Source: Pseudomonas pseudonitroreducens (GTDB lineage: Bacteria; Pseudomonadota; Gammaproteobacteria; Pseudomonadales; Pseudomonadaceae). From it: a stretch of 64,000 nucleotides of DNA. The stretch lies in contig NZ_BQHJ01000002.1 in the NCBI RefSeq assembly GCF_021603645.1, positions 1 through 64,000 of the forward strand, in the 5' to 3' direction. The notes under the pieces were generated by a model that saw only the letters and a list, made by a program, of their open reading frames with translations, ran no database searches and was not told where the DNA came from. The stretch's first letter is position 1. Each line of letters opens with the position of its first letter. This document shows positions 8,564 through 17,323 of the stretch, piece by piece. Both the position numbers and the translations under genes were made by a program.

Positions 8564-10888
8564 TCAGTTCAACCAGCCGCGCACCCAGTCCATGACCTCG
8601 CCGGCCGGGGCCTGGTTTCCGCAACCCGCGCCCGGCGCAGGTTCGCTTCCACGAATATAAGGCATCTGCACTGCACCGGGGCAGTTGGCATCAGTGCCCT
8701 GCCCGGTATGCGGGTCGACCCAGGCCTGCACGACATTATCCGGCATCGGCATGTCCAGCGGCAGCGGGTCGGCCTTGCGCATGAAACTGGTCCAGATCTG
8801 CAGTGCGCCGGTCGCGCCGGTCAGCGGCGTCTTGCCGTTGTCGTCACGACCGATCCATACCACTGCCAGCAGGTCCTGGCCGAAACCGGAGAACCAGCTG
8901 TCGCGCGAATCGTTGGTGGTGCCAGTCTTGCCCGCCAGGGTCAGGGACGCCGGCAACTGGTTGTAGACCGAGCGCCCGGTACCCTCGCGCATCACCCGCT
9001 GCATGGCGCTCTGCAGCAGGTAGATGGCGCCGGGATCGAAACGCTGCTCGACCTGGAACGGATAGCGCTTGAGCGGCTGACCATCTGCCGCCAGCACACT
9101 GCGGATGCTCCGCAGCGGGGTGTTGAAGCCACCACTGGCGATGGTCTGGTACATGGTTGCCACTTGCATCGGGCTCAGCGCGCCAGCGCCCAGTAACATG
9201 GACGGATAGGCCGGCCAGTTTGGCGACACGCCCAGGCGCTCCAGCGTCTTCAGAACATTCGGCACACCCAGGTCAAGGCCCAGCCTGGCGGTGGAAAGGT
9301 TCAGCGATCGGGCCAGCCCCTGATAAAGGAAGATGGTGCCGTTGGCGGTGCCTTCGTAGTTCTTCGGCGTCCACACCTGGCCATCCTTGCCCTTCACCTG
9401 GAACGGCTGGTCCTGGATGTAACTGGTCAGCGTGTACTGGCTCGGACGCTCCAGTGCGGTCAGATAGACCGCCGGCTTGACCAGCGAACCAATCGGCCGC
9501 ACCGCATCGACTGCACGGTTAAAGCCGGCAAAGCGCGGATCGCGACTGCCCAGCAGGGCCTGGATCTCCCCGGTTTCCGGGTTGGTCACGACCATGGCGG
9601 TCTCGGTCTCGGCAACGCCCTTGCGGCCTTCGAGACGCTTGAAGGTTTCGCTGACAGCGGACTCGGCCTTCATCTGCAGGATGGGGTCGAAGCTGGTGAA
9701 GATGCGCAGACCTTCTTCGGTCAGGTCCTCGTCGCGGTAGTCCTCGCGGAGCTGACGTTTCACCAGGTCGAGGAAGGCCGGATAGGAGCTGTTGGCCATA
9801 CTGCCCTGACGGGTCACACCCAACGGTGCCTGCTTGGCGGCGGCGGCCTCTTCGGGAGTAATCACGCCCTGCTCGGCGAGTACATCGAGCACCACGTTGC
9901 GACGCTCGAGAGCACGCTCCGGATTGCGCCGCGGGTTGTAATAGGAAGGCCCTTTCACCATGCCGACCAGCAGAGCCACCTGCGGCAACTTGAGCTCCGA
10001 CAGCGGCTGGCTGAAGAAGTACTGGCTGGCGAGACCGAAGCCATTCACCGAGCGCTGTCCATCCTGGCCGAGGAACACCTCGTTGAGATAGCCCTCGAGG
10101 ATTTCGCGCTTGTCGTAATGCAGCTCCAGCAGCACCGCCATCATGGCTTCGGTAAGTTTGCGCGACAGGCTGCGCTCGTTGGTCAGGAAGAAGTTCTTCA
10201 CCAACTGCTGGGTCAGCGTACTGCCGCCCTGGCGCAACTGGCCTGCGCTGGCGTTGACCCACACGGCACGGGCGATGGACTTGATCGAAACCCCGTGGTG
10301 ACTCCAGAAATCGCGGTCTTCCACGGCGACCAGGGTATCGATCAGGTACGGCGGCACCTGGTCGAGCTTGATCAGGATGCGGTCTTCGTTATGCGCCGGG
10401 TACAGGCCGCCAATCAGCAGCGGCTCCATGCGCGCGACGGCAAGATCGCCGCCGTTGGCGCGGCTCAGGCCCGCCACATAGTTGCCGGAAAAGCGCACAC
10501 GAATGCGCTGCGCCGGCTCGGCACCTTCATAGAACTGGAAGCCACGGGTATTGAGGTCGACGGCGTTGCCGGCCACCGACACGGCGCCAGGCCCCGCGAC
10601 CGAGGTTTCACGGCGATAGCCCAGGGCATCCAGCTCGCGCAGGAAGTCGTCCTTGCCCAGTTTCAGGCCGACGAAGAGCTCCAGTGGCCGGGCGTAAACC
10701 TTGGCGGGAATGGTCCAGCGCTTGCCGGAGAATTTCTCCTGGACAACCGCATCGAGGTACACGGCAAAACCGGCCAGCACCACGACACCGACCAGACCAA
10801 GCTTGAGAGCCCAGCCCAGCCATTTGCGCATGGCAGGCGACGATTTGCCGCTTTTTTTACGAGGTTTGGAAGATCGGGGACGCGTCAT
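8564..10888 (-). CDS. mrcB: penicillin-binding protein 1B
   Basis: A 774-residue bifunctional class A PBP that polymerises and cross-links peptidoglycan. It has a basic cytoplasmic tail (about residues 1-25), one transmembrane helix (GLVGVVVLAGFAVYL), a UB2H-like region around residues 60-150, and a glycosyltransferase domain with VEDRDFWSHHGVS and GGSTLTQQLVKNFF. The transpeptidase domain follows, with the active-site Ser468 in GSLVKP and the KTGTT motif. It heads the operon with the TPR lipoprotein and YqcC. A perfect TATAAT lies only 8 bp upstream of the ATG. Confidence 0.96.
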   Translation of the reverse strand: MTRPRSSKPRKKSGKSSPAMRKWLGWALKLGLVGVVVLAGFAVYLDAVVQEKFSGKRWTIPAKVYARPLELFVGLKLGKDDFLRELDALGYRRETSVAGPGAVSVAGNAVDLNTRGFQFYEGAEPAQRIRVRFSGNYVAGLSRANGGDLAVARMEPLLIGGLYPAHNEDRILIKLDQVPPYLIDTLVAVEDRDFWSHHGVSIKSIARAVWVNASAGQLRQGGSTLTQQLVKNFFLTNERSLSRKLTEAMMAVLLELHYDKREILEGYLNEVFLGQDGQRSVNGFGLASQYFFSQPLSELKLPQVALLVGMVKGPSYYNPRRNPERALERRNVVLDVLAEQGVITPEEAAAAKQAPLGVTRQGSMANSSYPAFLDLVKRQLREDYRDEDLTEEGLRIFTSFDPILQMKAESAVSETFKRLEGRKGVAETETAMVVTNPETGEIQALLGSRDPRFAGFNRAVDAVRPIGSLVKPAVYLTALERPSQYTLTSYIQDQPFQVKGKDGQVWTPKNYEGTANGTIFLYQGLARSLNLSTARLGLDLGVPNVLKTLERLGVSPNWPAYPSMLLGAGALSPMQVATMYQTIASGGFNTPLRSIRSVLAADGQPLKRYPFQVEQRFDPGAIYLLQSAMQRVMREGTGRSVYNQLPASLTLAGKTGTTNDSRDSWFSGFGQDLLAVVWIGRDDNGKTPLTGATGALQIWTSFMRKADPLPLDMPMPDNVVQAWVDPHTGQGTDANCPGAVQMPYIRGSEPAPGAGCGNQAPAGEVMDWVRGWLN

Positions 10889-10896
10889 GGCGGCGC

Positions 10897-10902
10897 ATTA
10901 TA
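10897..10902 (-). promoter_or_regulatory. TATAAT box immediately upstream of mrcB
   Basis: A perfect minus-strand TATAAT ends 8 bp before the mrcB ATG. If used, transcription would start only a few nucleotides ahead of the start codon. The best -35 at 17 bp spacing is CTGTCT, a poor match. No Shine-Dalgarno is visible in the short space, so this is either a nearly leaderless promoter or a chance match. Confidence 0.35.
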
Positions 10903-11105
10903 CGTACTTTATCCACAGGAGACAGACGCCGCTCCAGCGGGCGTCCGGGCTTGATGCGAACTGCCGCGCATCTCGCGAAGTCGGCAGTAGCGGAGCTATG
11001 ACCCCGCGATGGCCATTTGGTTGCCGGCCAGCCGCAGAGTTTGCACCTGCCGACCCAGTCGCCATAATGCCAGCCTTTAGAAAATTCGATCGGAAAGGAC
11101 ATTAC

Positions 11106-12668
11106 GTGAGCCAGACCTTACTCGCAGCCCTGCAGAACCCCGCCCTGTTCCCTCATCCGGTCGACGGCTTCCGGGTCATCGAAACCCATATTTCCTGGGT
11201 GCTGCTCACTGGCTCCTATGTCTACAAGATCAAGAAGCCGGTGAACTTCGGTTTCCTCGACTTCACCGATCTGGCCAAGCGCAAGCACTTCTGTGAAGAG
11301 GAGCTGCGCCTGAACCAGCGCCTGACCGAAGGCCTGTACCTTGACGTGATCGCCATCACCGGCAGCGAAGCCGCTCCACAGCTTGGCGGCGAAGGCCCGG
11401 CCATCGAGTACATGATCCAGTGCCGCGAGTTCCCGCAGCACCAACTGCTCAGCGAAGTGCAGGCCCGCGGGGAGCTTGGTGCAGATCACGTGGACGGCCT
11501 GGCCGGACAGATCGCCGACTTCCACCTGCGCACCCCGGTCGTCCCCACCGAACACCCGCTGGGCACCCCGGACGCCTGCATGGCGCCTGTGCGGCAGAAC
11601 TTCGAGCAGATCCGCCCGATGCTGTCCGACAAGGCCGACCTGCTCCAGCTCGATGCCCTGGAAGCCTGGGCTGAGTCGAGTTTCGAACGCCTCCACGACG
11701 TGTTCGAACAGCGCAAGGCGAAGGGTTTCATCCGTGAATGCCATGGCGACATTCACCTGGGTAACGCTGCGATCATCGATGGCAAGGTCGTGCTCTTCGA
11801 CTGCATCGAGTTCAACGAGCCGTTCCGCTTCACCGACGTCACCGCCGACTACGCCTTCCTCGCCATGGACCTGGAAGACCGCGGCCTGAAGTGCCTGTCG
11901 CGACGTTTCGTCAGCCAGTACCTGGAATACACTGGCGACTACCAGTCCCTGGCCCTGCTGAACTTCTACAAGGCATACCGCGCCCTGGTTCGCGCCAAGA
12001 TTGCGCTGTTCAGCCTGGCACACCAGACCGACGCCGTGCAGAAGGCCGCGACCCTGCGCCAATACCGCAACTACGCCAACCTGGCGGAAAGCTACAGTGC
12101 GATTCCGTCACGCTTCCTGGCGCTGACCGTCGGCGTTTCCGCCGTCGGCAAGAGCCAGGTTGCGCTGCGCCTGGTAGAAGCCCTGGGCGCCGTGCGCCTG
12201 CGCTCGGACGTAGAGCGCAAGCGCCTGTTCGGCGAGCAGCAGGCGGCGCAACAAGGCCAGCTCAAGGGCGGCATCTATGACACCGATGCTACCAGCGCCA
12301 CTTACCAGCGCTTGAACGAACTGGCGGTGGACATCCTCCGCGCCGGCTATCCGGTGGTGCTCGATGCCACCTTCCTCAAGCGCGAGCAGCGCGCTGCCGC
12401 GTGGGAAATCGCCGAGGAAACCGGCGTACCCTTCCTGATCCTCGACTGCCACGCGCCCGAAGCGGTGATCGCCGGCTGGCTGGCCCAGCGCCAGAGCGAA
12501 GGCAACGACCCCTCCGACGCCACTCTGGAAGTCGTCCAGGCACAACTGGCCAATCGCGAAGAGCTCAACGCCGAAGAGCAGCAGCACAGCAAGCGCGTTG
12601 ACACTCCGGACGCCGCCAGCCTCGACGCACTGGTCGCCAGCATCCGCCAGCGTCTGCCAGGCCTCTGA
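11106..12668 (+). CDS. two-domain kinase-like protein (APH-like plus P-loop kinase)
   Basis: A 520-residue protein. The start is GTG at 11106, preceded by GGAAAGGA; this begins the conserved sequence VSQTLLAALQNPALFPHP. The N-terminal part (about 1-340) resembles aminoglycoside phosphotransferases, with the catalytic ECHGDIHLGNAAII and the metal-binding LFDCIEFNEPF. The C-terminal part (about 345-520) is an AAA_33/zeta-toxin-like P-loop kinase with GVSAVGKSQ and RSDVERKR. The family is widespread in proteobacteria but its substrate is not known to me. It is divergent from mrcB. Confidence 0.85.
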   Translation: MSQTLLAALQNPALFPHPVDGFRVIETHISWVLLTGSYVYKIKKPVNFGFLDFTDLAKRKHFCEEELRLNQRLTEGLYLDVIAITGSEAAPQLGGEGPAIEYMIQCREFPQHQLLSEVQARGELGADHVDGLAGQIADFHLRTPVVPTEHPLGTPDACMAPVRQNFEQIRPMLSDKADLLQLDALEAWAESSFERLHDVFEQRKAKGFIRECHGDIHLGNAAIIDGKVVLFDCIEFNEPFRFTDVTADYAFLAMDLEDRGLKCLSRRFVSQYLEYTGDYQSLALLNFYKAYRALVRAKIALFSLAHQTDAVQKAATLRQYRNYANLAESYSAIPSRFLALTVGVSAVGKSQVALRLVEALGAVRLRSDVERKRLFGEQQAAQQGQLKGGIYDTDATSATYQRLNELAVDILRAGYPVVLDATFLKREQRAAAWEIAEETGVPFLILDCHAPEAVIAGWLAQRQSEGNDPSDATLEVVQAQLANREELNAEEQQHSKRVDTPDAASLDALVASIRQRLPGL

Positions 12669-12899
12669 TCCACCGTTTGTCGGGCCGAATCGCCGCCGCG
12701 CGGTGATTCCGGCGGGTGGGTAGCGCCACACGGCGCGCCCTGCCTGCGCCACATCGCCCTGCCCCGCTTTCAGGGCGATGTCACAACGCCACGCTTTTCT
12801 CATCCACCGCTACACTTTCCAGGGTGTGTCCGGCCGCTACGAGCAGTTCTCGGCCTTTTCAAGACCTGACACCCATCGTGCCCATCGCAAGGACAGACG

Positions 12900-13172
12900 A
12901 TGAACGACGAACTGCTGCACCTGAAGAACCTCGGCAAGACCTCGGCCCAGTGGCTCCATGCCGTGGGCATCCACAACGCCGGCGACCTGCGCCGCCTGGG
13001 CGCGGTCGGCGCTTACCGGGCCGTGCGTGCCCGGGGCTTCCGCGCCTCCAAGGTGCTCCTTTACGCCATCGAGGGCGCCCTGCTGGATGTGCACTGGAAC
13101 GACCTTCCACCTGCGCACAAGGCAGCCCTTCTCGGCGAGCTTGAGACATTTCCCGCACGTAACAAGAGCTAG
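12900..13172 (+). CDS. TfoX C-terminal domain protein
   Basis: A 90-residue stand-alone TfoX_C domain. The segment LKNLGKTSAQWLHAVGIHNAGDL is broken here to its core, LGKTSAQWLHAVGIHNAGD, a helix-hairpin-helix-like start. Full TfoX (Sxy) regulators of competence have an N-terminal domain that is absent here. AAGGACAG precedes the ATG. It lies 231 bp after the kinase gene and 104 bp before cbpA. The function is unknown; it could be a protein- or DNA-binding adaptor. Confidence 0.8.
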   Translation: MNDELLHLKNLGKTSAQWLHAVGIHNAGDLRRLGAVGAYRAVRARGFRASKVLLYAIEGALLDVHWNDLPPAHKAALLGELETFPARNKS

Positions 13173-13276
13173 CTCACAAGCTCTGTGGGAAAATGTTTAC
13201 GCAAGGTGCCTGTCCGCTTATGGTTTCAGGGCCCTTCGTGCGCCCTCGACCGTCGCCATATCAAGGAATTACGGCC

Positions 13277-14077
13277 ATGTACCTACTCGGTGAACAACCT
13301 GCCTACGCCGATCGACTGATCAATCGCCTGCAGGGCATTCCGGCGCAATTGCTCGCCGGCCTGGAACCCGCCGGCGAAGCCATCCGCCTGGAACGGTCCG
13401 ACGACCTGGAAGGCGAGCTGCCCGGCAAGCATCTGTTCCTCATCGAGAACGGCCTGGTCCATGCGCTGGTGGATGAGCGCCCGCTGTTCTACCTGCAGGA
13501 AGGCGACCTGGTCGGCCTGCGCCAGGGTATCGAGCTGCCGCCCTGCCGCTACGTCAGCGAGGAGCCGCTGTGCCTGATCCCGTATTCGCGCAGCGAAGTG
13601 TTCCGCCACATCCACAGCAACGAGCAGCGCCAGGAGCAGTTCCTGCACTACCTGATCGGCCACACCGCGCTGCTGTCGGATGCCCTGGCACACCTCAAGC
13701 AGCCGGAGATTCGTCCAGCCACCGGCTTCCAGCACTTCGCCGCCGGCGCTCAACTGATCCAGCAGGGCGATGACGCCGAGCACGTGTTCATCATCATCGA
13801 GGGCCACGCCGAGGCCTTCGTCGACGGTCAGAAGGTCGGCGACGTGCAGAAGGATGAAATCTTCGGCGCCATGGCCGTGTTCACCCGCGAGAAGCGCAGC
13901 GCCTCGGTGATCGCCAGCGAGCCGTGCACCGTGATGGTGATTCCGAAGGACCAGTTCCTCAGCCTGATGCAGAGCAACCCGCGCATCGCCCACAGCCTGA
14001 TCGAAGGCATGGCGCGGCGCATCGACCTGCTGAACAAGGAAGTCACCCAACTGCGCCTGCAACGCCAGGCCGAATAA
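13277..14077 (+). CDS. cbpA: cyclic-nucleotide-binding protein CbpA
   Basis: A 266-residue protein starting MYLLGEQPAYADRLINRL after AAGGAATT. The C-terminal half (about residues 150-255) is a cyclic-nucleotide-binding domain with AAGAQLIQQGDDAEHVFII and EIFGAMAVFTREKRSASVIA, the phosphate-binding cassette. The N-terminal half looks like a degenerate second copy of the same fold. In P. aeruginosa CbpA binds cAMP, is controlled by Vfr and localises to a cell pole. No HTH is visible, so it is not itself a DNA-binding Crp homologue. An intrinsic terminator follows. Confidence 0.88.
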   Translation: MYLLGEQPAYADRLINRLQGIPAQLLAGLEPAGEAIRLERSDDLEGELPGKHLFLIENGLVHALVDERPLFYLQEGDLVGLRQGIELPPCRYVSEEPLCLIPYSRSEVFRHIHSNEQRQEQFLHYLIGHTALLSDALAHLKQPEIRPATGFQHFAAGAQLIQQGDDAEHVFIIIEGHAEAFVDGQKVGDVQKDEIFGAMAVFTREKRSASVIASEPCTVMVIPKDQFLSLMQSNPRIAHSLIEGMARRIDLLNKEVTQLRLQRQAE

Positions 14078-14092
14078 GGCGCTCCATCCCCT

Positions 14093-14120
14093 GAAAAGCC
14101 CGGCCCGCGCCGGGCTTTTC
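14093..14120 (+). terminator. intrinsic terminator after cbpA
   Basis: The stem GAAAAGCCCGGC / GCCGGGCTTTTC with a CCGC loop is symmetric, so it could act on both strands. It isolates cbpA from the prrF locus. Confidence 0.85.
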
Positions 14121-14171
14121 ATTTGCGCAGGATAAATTTTGCGGACGAGGGAAAAATCTGCAGAAAAGAGG

Positions 14172-14199
14172 TTGACTCTCAAATGATAATGATTATTAT
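14172..14199 (+). promoter_or_regulatory. prrF1 promoter with Fur box
   Basis: TTGACT (14172-14177), a 16-bp spacer and TATTAT (14194-14199). Between them lies TGATAATGATTATTA (14184-14198), which matches the Fur 7-1-7 consensus at 13 of 14 positions and overlaps the -10. Iron-loaded Fur bound here would block RNA polymerase, so prrF1 is expressed when iron is scarce. Confidence 0.9.
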
Positions 14200-14205
14200 T
14201 GAGTC

Positions 14206-14322
14206 ATCTGGTCGCGAGGCCAGATCGATAACCTCAAGAGACCACGCAGTCGGACTCTTCAGATTATCTCCTCATCAGGCTAATCACGGTTTCGACCCGG
14301 CACTTTGCCGGGTCTTTTTTTT
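14206..14322 (+). ncRNA. prrF1: PrrF1 iron-responsive small RNA
   Basis: About 117 nt from the predicted start to the end of the T-tract. It begins with a hairpin (TCTGG / CCAGA arms), contains the conserved core GACCACGCAGTCGGACTCTT that runs on to about 14292, and ends in a stem-loop (14294-14314) and T-run. PrrF RNAs pair with Hfq and mRNAs for iron-using enzymes to repress them when iron is low. The core at 14237-14292 is identical over 56 nt to PrrF2. The exact 5' end is estimated from the promoter. Confidence 0.92.
14294..14322 (+). terminator. prrF1 terminator
   Basis: Stem GACCCGGCA / TGCCGGGTC with a CTT loop, followed by eight T. It is part of the PrrF1 RNA. Confidence 0.9.
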
Positions 14323-14392
14323 GCCTCGATTTTTTCTTCGCACAGTGCATTCACGCGGCCCAAGTTTTTTGGGTTCAGGCGAAGAAAAGGTG

Positions 14393-14420
14393 TTGACTCT
14401 CAAATGATAATGGTTATTAT
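14393..14420 (+). promoter_or_regulatory. prrF2 promoter with Fur box
   Basis: TTGACT (14393-14398), a 16-bp spacer and TATTAT (14415-14420), the same layout as prrF1. TGATAATGGTTATTA (14405-14419) matches the Fur 7-1-7 consensus at 12 of 14 positions, so it is slightly weaker than the prrF1 box. Confidence 0.9.
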
Positions 14421-14426
14421 TACAAC

Positions 14427-14543
14427 CACTGGCTGCGAGGCCAGTTGGATAAGCTCGAGAGACCACGCAGTCGGACTCTTCAGATTATCTCCTCATCAGG
14501 CTAATCACGGTTTTAGACCCGGCACTTTGCCGGGTCTTTTTTT
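14427..14543 (+). ncRNA. prrF2: PrrF2 iron-responsive small RNA
   Basis: The second copy, about 117 nt, offset 221 nt from PrrF1. It starts with the hairpin ACTGGCTGCGAGGCCAGT, carries the identical 56-nt core at 14458-14513, and ends with the same terminator stem (14516-14536) and T-run. Differences between the copies are confined to the 5' hairpin, a few bases after it and two bases before the terminator, which suggests that the mRNA-pairing core is under strong constraint or gene conversion. Confidence 0.92.
14516..14543 (+). terminator. prrF2 terminator
   Basis: Stem GACCCGGCA / TGCCGGGTC followed by seven T; identical in stem to the prrF1 terminator. Confidence 0.9.
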
Positions 14544-14577
14544 GCCTGGGATTTCTGTTGCGGCTCGCAGCCTGGAT

Positions 14578-14603
14578 GAAAAACGGGGCCTCATCGGCCC
14601 CGT
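14578..14603 (-). terminator. intrinsic terminator after phuW
   Basis: On the minus strand ACGGGGCC / GGCCCCGT with a 5-nt loop, followed by TTTTTC. It ends the phuSTUVW transcript, convergent with prrF2. Confidence 0.85.
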
Positions 14604-14609
14604 CTGTAC

Positions 14610-15506
14610 TTACATCTTCCCACGCATCTGTGCGCAGTAATCCGTCGGCGGCTGTGCAGGCGTGTACCAGGCGTAATCCGCCTGCTCCGGCGCTACATGT
14701 TTGCCCACCTCGGCCAGCATCACCACCTGCAACCCTTGCGCAGCGCTCAAGTCCTGCAGGTGCAACGGAACGCCCAAATCACGTCGCGCGTGGAAGCCGC
14801 CAGCGATCATCACGGCTGGCTGCGCTGCCGCCTTGAAGCGCTCGGCCATGCGCCGGTCACGCTGCTGCTGCACCGCCAGCATTGCCGGTAGCTGGCTTTC
14901 CGGCAGCAGGCCGCAGTGGGATGCACGGATATCCTCCAGCAGGGCTTCGCGCACCGTCGATGCGGTGGAAGCCGCTCCCGGCAGCTCCGGCTTGTGCCGG
15001 TAGATATCCATGATCTCGCTGTGATCCAGGTTGGCCGCCAACAACGGCGCCGGTTGCTTGATCAGCCAGGTCAGCAGCGGGCCGTACTGCGACCAGCTCC
15101 AACCGGGCTGCCACTGCAGCGCACTGATCAGGTCGGTGGGCATGCGTCCGTTACGTGCAGCAGCCTGAGCGGCGGCAACGGCTTCCTGCTGGTTCGGATT
15201 GATCATCTCCAGCAGCACGCTGCCGCTCGCCCGGCGCTCGGCCAGGGCGCGCACCAGCCAGAGCTCCAGGGCGTGATGATCGGGATTGTCATGCTGCTCG
15301 CCCACCAGCACCCGCGGTGCGCTGGCAAGTCGATCGAGCAGTTGCGCCGGTGACAGCTGTTCGCCGCTGTGCAGGTCGCGAATCACGCCCAGTTCGGCGT
15401 TGTCGCGGCCCTCCGGGCTCTGCCAGGCCGGCAGTGGCGGCGTGGCCGGCTGGCTCTGGCAAGCCGCCACCAGCGCCAGCAGCGAAACGAGCAGAACCTT
15501 CTTCAT
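14610..15506 (-). CDS. phuW: PhuW, ChaN-family haem-associated lipoprotein
   Basis: A 298-residue lipoprotein (signal MKKVLLVSLLALVAAC, lipobox LVAAC) of the ChaN family, whose founding member binds stacked haems. Conserved family features are LVGEQHDNPDHHALELWLV near residue 70 and AVMIAGGFHARRDLGVP near residue 230, both with histidines that could bind haem or metal. It is the last gene of the haem operon, 12 bp after phuV. Its exact role in haem uptake is not established. Confidence 0.88.
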   Translation of the reverse strand: MKKVLLVSLLALVAACQSQPATPPLPAWQSPEGRDNAELGVIRDLHSGEQLSPAQLLDRLASAPRVLVGEQHDNPDHHALELWLVRALAERRASGSVLLEMINPNQQEAVAAAQAAARNGRMPTDLISALQWQPGWSWSQYGPLLTWLIKQPAPLLAANLDHSEIMDIYRHKPELPGAASTASTVREALLEDIRASHCGLLPESQLPAMLAVQQQRDRRMAERFKAAAQPAVMIAGGFHARRDLGVPLHLQDLSAAQGLQVVMLAEVGKHVAPEQADYAWYTPAQPPTDYCAQMRGKM

Positions 15507-15518
15507 GGCAACTCCTTG

Positions 15519-16286
15519 TCAGCGCGCGATGATCAACGGATGACCACGCTCCGGATGTTCCTGCACCAGCACATCAAGGCCGAATACCGTGCGCAGCGGC
15601 TCCGCCTGCAACACCTCATGAGGTGTGCCGAGCAGGTGCGCGCGCGCCTCGTGCAGCAGCAGCAGGCGATCACAGTATCGCGCCGCGAGATTCAGGTCGT
15701 GCAGGATCACCAGCACCGCCGCGCCACGCCCGGCGAACTCGCGCACGGCCTGCAGCGTGGTGTGCTGGTGCAGCGGGTCAAGCGCCGACGTCGGCTCGTC
15801 CAGCAGCAGCACCTGCTCCGTCCCGCCGGGCCAGAGCTGTGCCAGCACGCGGGCCAGATGCACCCGCTGGCGTTCACCACCGGAGAGCGCCAGGTAACTG
15901 CGCCCGGCCAGGTGCGAGGCGTCGGCGGCGATCATCGCTTCGCGGATGATTTCCGCATCGCGCTGGCGGCCACTGTCGTGAGGTAAACGCCCGAACCCCA
16001 CCACCGCCTCGACCGTAAATGCAAAGCTCAGCGAGGATGATTGCGCCAGCACAGCCAGTCGGCGCGCCCGCTCGGTGCCACGCCAGGCGTCCAGCGGGCG
16101 GGCGTCCAGGCTCACTGCACCACCGGCCAGTGGCAATTCGCCGCTCATGGCACCGAGCAAGGTGCTCTTGCCCGCGCCGTTGGGCCCGAGCACGCCGAGC
16201 ACTTCGCCCGGTTGCAGCGTCACGCTGACATCCTGCAGAACGGTCTGGGCACCGCGCTTGACCAGCAACTTGTCTGCGCAAAGCAT
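15519..16286 (-). CDS. phuV: haem ABC transporter ATP-binding protein PhuV
   Basis: A 255-residue ATPase of the HmuV type. Walker A is [11 protein letters not shown] (about residue 36), the signature is [15 protein letters not shown], and Walker B is [12 protein letters not shown]. It energises import of haem across the inner membrane with PhuU. Its ATG overlaps the phuU stop codon by one base (TGATG). Confidence 0.95.
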   Translation of the reverse strand: MLCADKLLVKRGAQTVLQDVSVTLQPGEVLGVLGPNGAGKSTLLGAMSGELPLAGGAVSLDARPLDAWRGTERARRLAVLAQSSSLSFAFTVEAVVGFGRLPHDSGRQRDAEIIREAMIAADASHLAGRSYLALSGGERQRVHLARVLAQLWPGGTEQVLLLDEPTSALDPLHQHTTLQAVREFAGRGAAVLVILHDLNLAARYCDRLLLLHEARAHLLGTPHEVLQAEPLRTVFGLDVLVQEHPERGHPLIIAR

Positions 16287-17323
16287 CAGGAGCGCCCCCG
16301 GATCAGCAGGTAGAGAAAGAACGGCGCACCGATCAGCGCGGTGACGATACCGATAGGCAGCTCCGCGGGCGCCAGCGCCAGGCGCGCGACCAGATCGGCG
16401 AGCAGCAGCAGGATTGCGCCGCCGAACATCGAGGCCGGCAGCAGCACGCGGTGATCCGGGCCGACAAGCAGACGCAGCAGATGCGGCACCACCAGACCGA
16501 TGAAGCCGATCATCCCGGCCGCCGCCACCGCCGCACCGACGCCCAGCGCGGTGCAGAGGATCAATTCGATTTTCAAGCGCTCGACGTCAAAGCCCAGGTG
16601 GCGTGCTTCCGACTCGCCCAGCAGCAACGCATTCAATGCATTCACCCGACGCGGCAGCCAGCAGGCCACCAGCAGGCTGATCAGTAGCAGCGGCCAGAGT
16701 CGCGGGTAGCTCGCGCCATTCAGACTGCCGAGGTTCCAGAAGGTCAACGTGCGCAGCGTGGCGTCGTCGGCAAGGTAGGTGAACAGCCCGATCAGCGCGC
16801 CCGCCAACGCCGTCAGTGCAATGCCGGCGAGCAGCATGGTCGCCACGCTGGTCTGGCCATTGTGGCGACCCAGGCGGTAGACCAGCGCTGTCACCAGCAG
16901 GCCACCGGCAAACGCGCACGCCGACAGCAGATAAGGCGCGAAAGCCTCGGGCAAGCCACCAATGGATGCGCCGAAGACAATGGCGATGGCCGCCCCCAGC
17001 GCGGCTCCGCTGGAGACTCCGATCAGGCCGGGGTCGGCCAGCGGGTTGCGGAACAAACCCTGCATCGCTACCCCGGCCAGCGCCAGCACGCCGCCAGTGG
17101 CGATGCCCAGCAAGGTGCGTGGCAGGCGAATCTGCCCGACGATCAGTTCGGCCTGGCCGAGCCCATCAGCGGACACCGGCAGCCCAAGCATGTGCGCCAG
17201 TGCACGCAGGGTATCGCCCAGTGGCAGGCTCACCGGCCCAAGGGCCAGTGAGAGCCAGACGACCAGCAGCAGGAGGAAACCAAGGAGCAGGAACAGCGGT
17301 CGAGCGGTAACGATCCGGGTCAA
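16286..17323 (-). CDS. phuU: haem ABC transporter permease PhuU
   Basis: A 345-residue FecCD/BtuC-type permease with about ten hydrophobic helices; [18 protein letters not shown] and the coupling-region [19 protein letters not shown] are typical. It forms the inner-membrane channel for haem. The start codon is TTG within a TTGA overlap with the phuT stop, so it depends on translational coupling to phuT. Confidence 0.94.
   Translation of the reverse strand: MTRIVTARPLFLLLGFLLLLVVWLSLALGPVSLPLGDTLRALAHMLGLPVSADGLGQAELIVGQIRLPRTLLGIATGGVLALAGVAMQGLFRNPLADPGLIGVSSGAALGAAIAIVFGASIGGLPEAFAPYLLSACAFAGGLLVTALVYRLGRHNGQTSVATMLLAGIALTALAGALIGLFTYLADDATLRTLTFWNLGSLNGASYPRLWPLLLISLLVACWLPRRVNALNALLLGESEARHLGFDVERLKIELILCTALGVGAAVAAAGMIGFIGLVVPHLLRLLVGPDHRVLLPASMFGGAILLLLADLVARLALAPAELPIGIVTALIGAPFFLYLLIRGRS

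Larger units (their letters stand above)
14206..14543 (+). ncRNA. prrH: possible PrrH read-through RNA
   Basis: In P. aeruginosa, read-through of the prrF1 terminator yields a longer haem-responsive RNA, PrrH, covering prrF1, the intergenic segment and prrF2. The tandem same-strand arrangement needed for it is present. The intergenic segment (14323-14392) is specific to this locus. Expression cannot be judged from sequence; the prrF1 terminator looks strong. Confidence 0.5.

Noticed and set aside
13168-13186. Possible Vfr (Crp-like) site upstream of cbpA around TCACA.
   Set aside because: Only one half-site fits; the partner half matches poorly. Vfr control is known for P. aeruginosa cbpA but I cannot place the site here.
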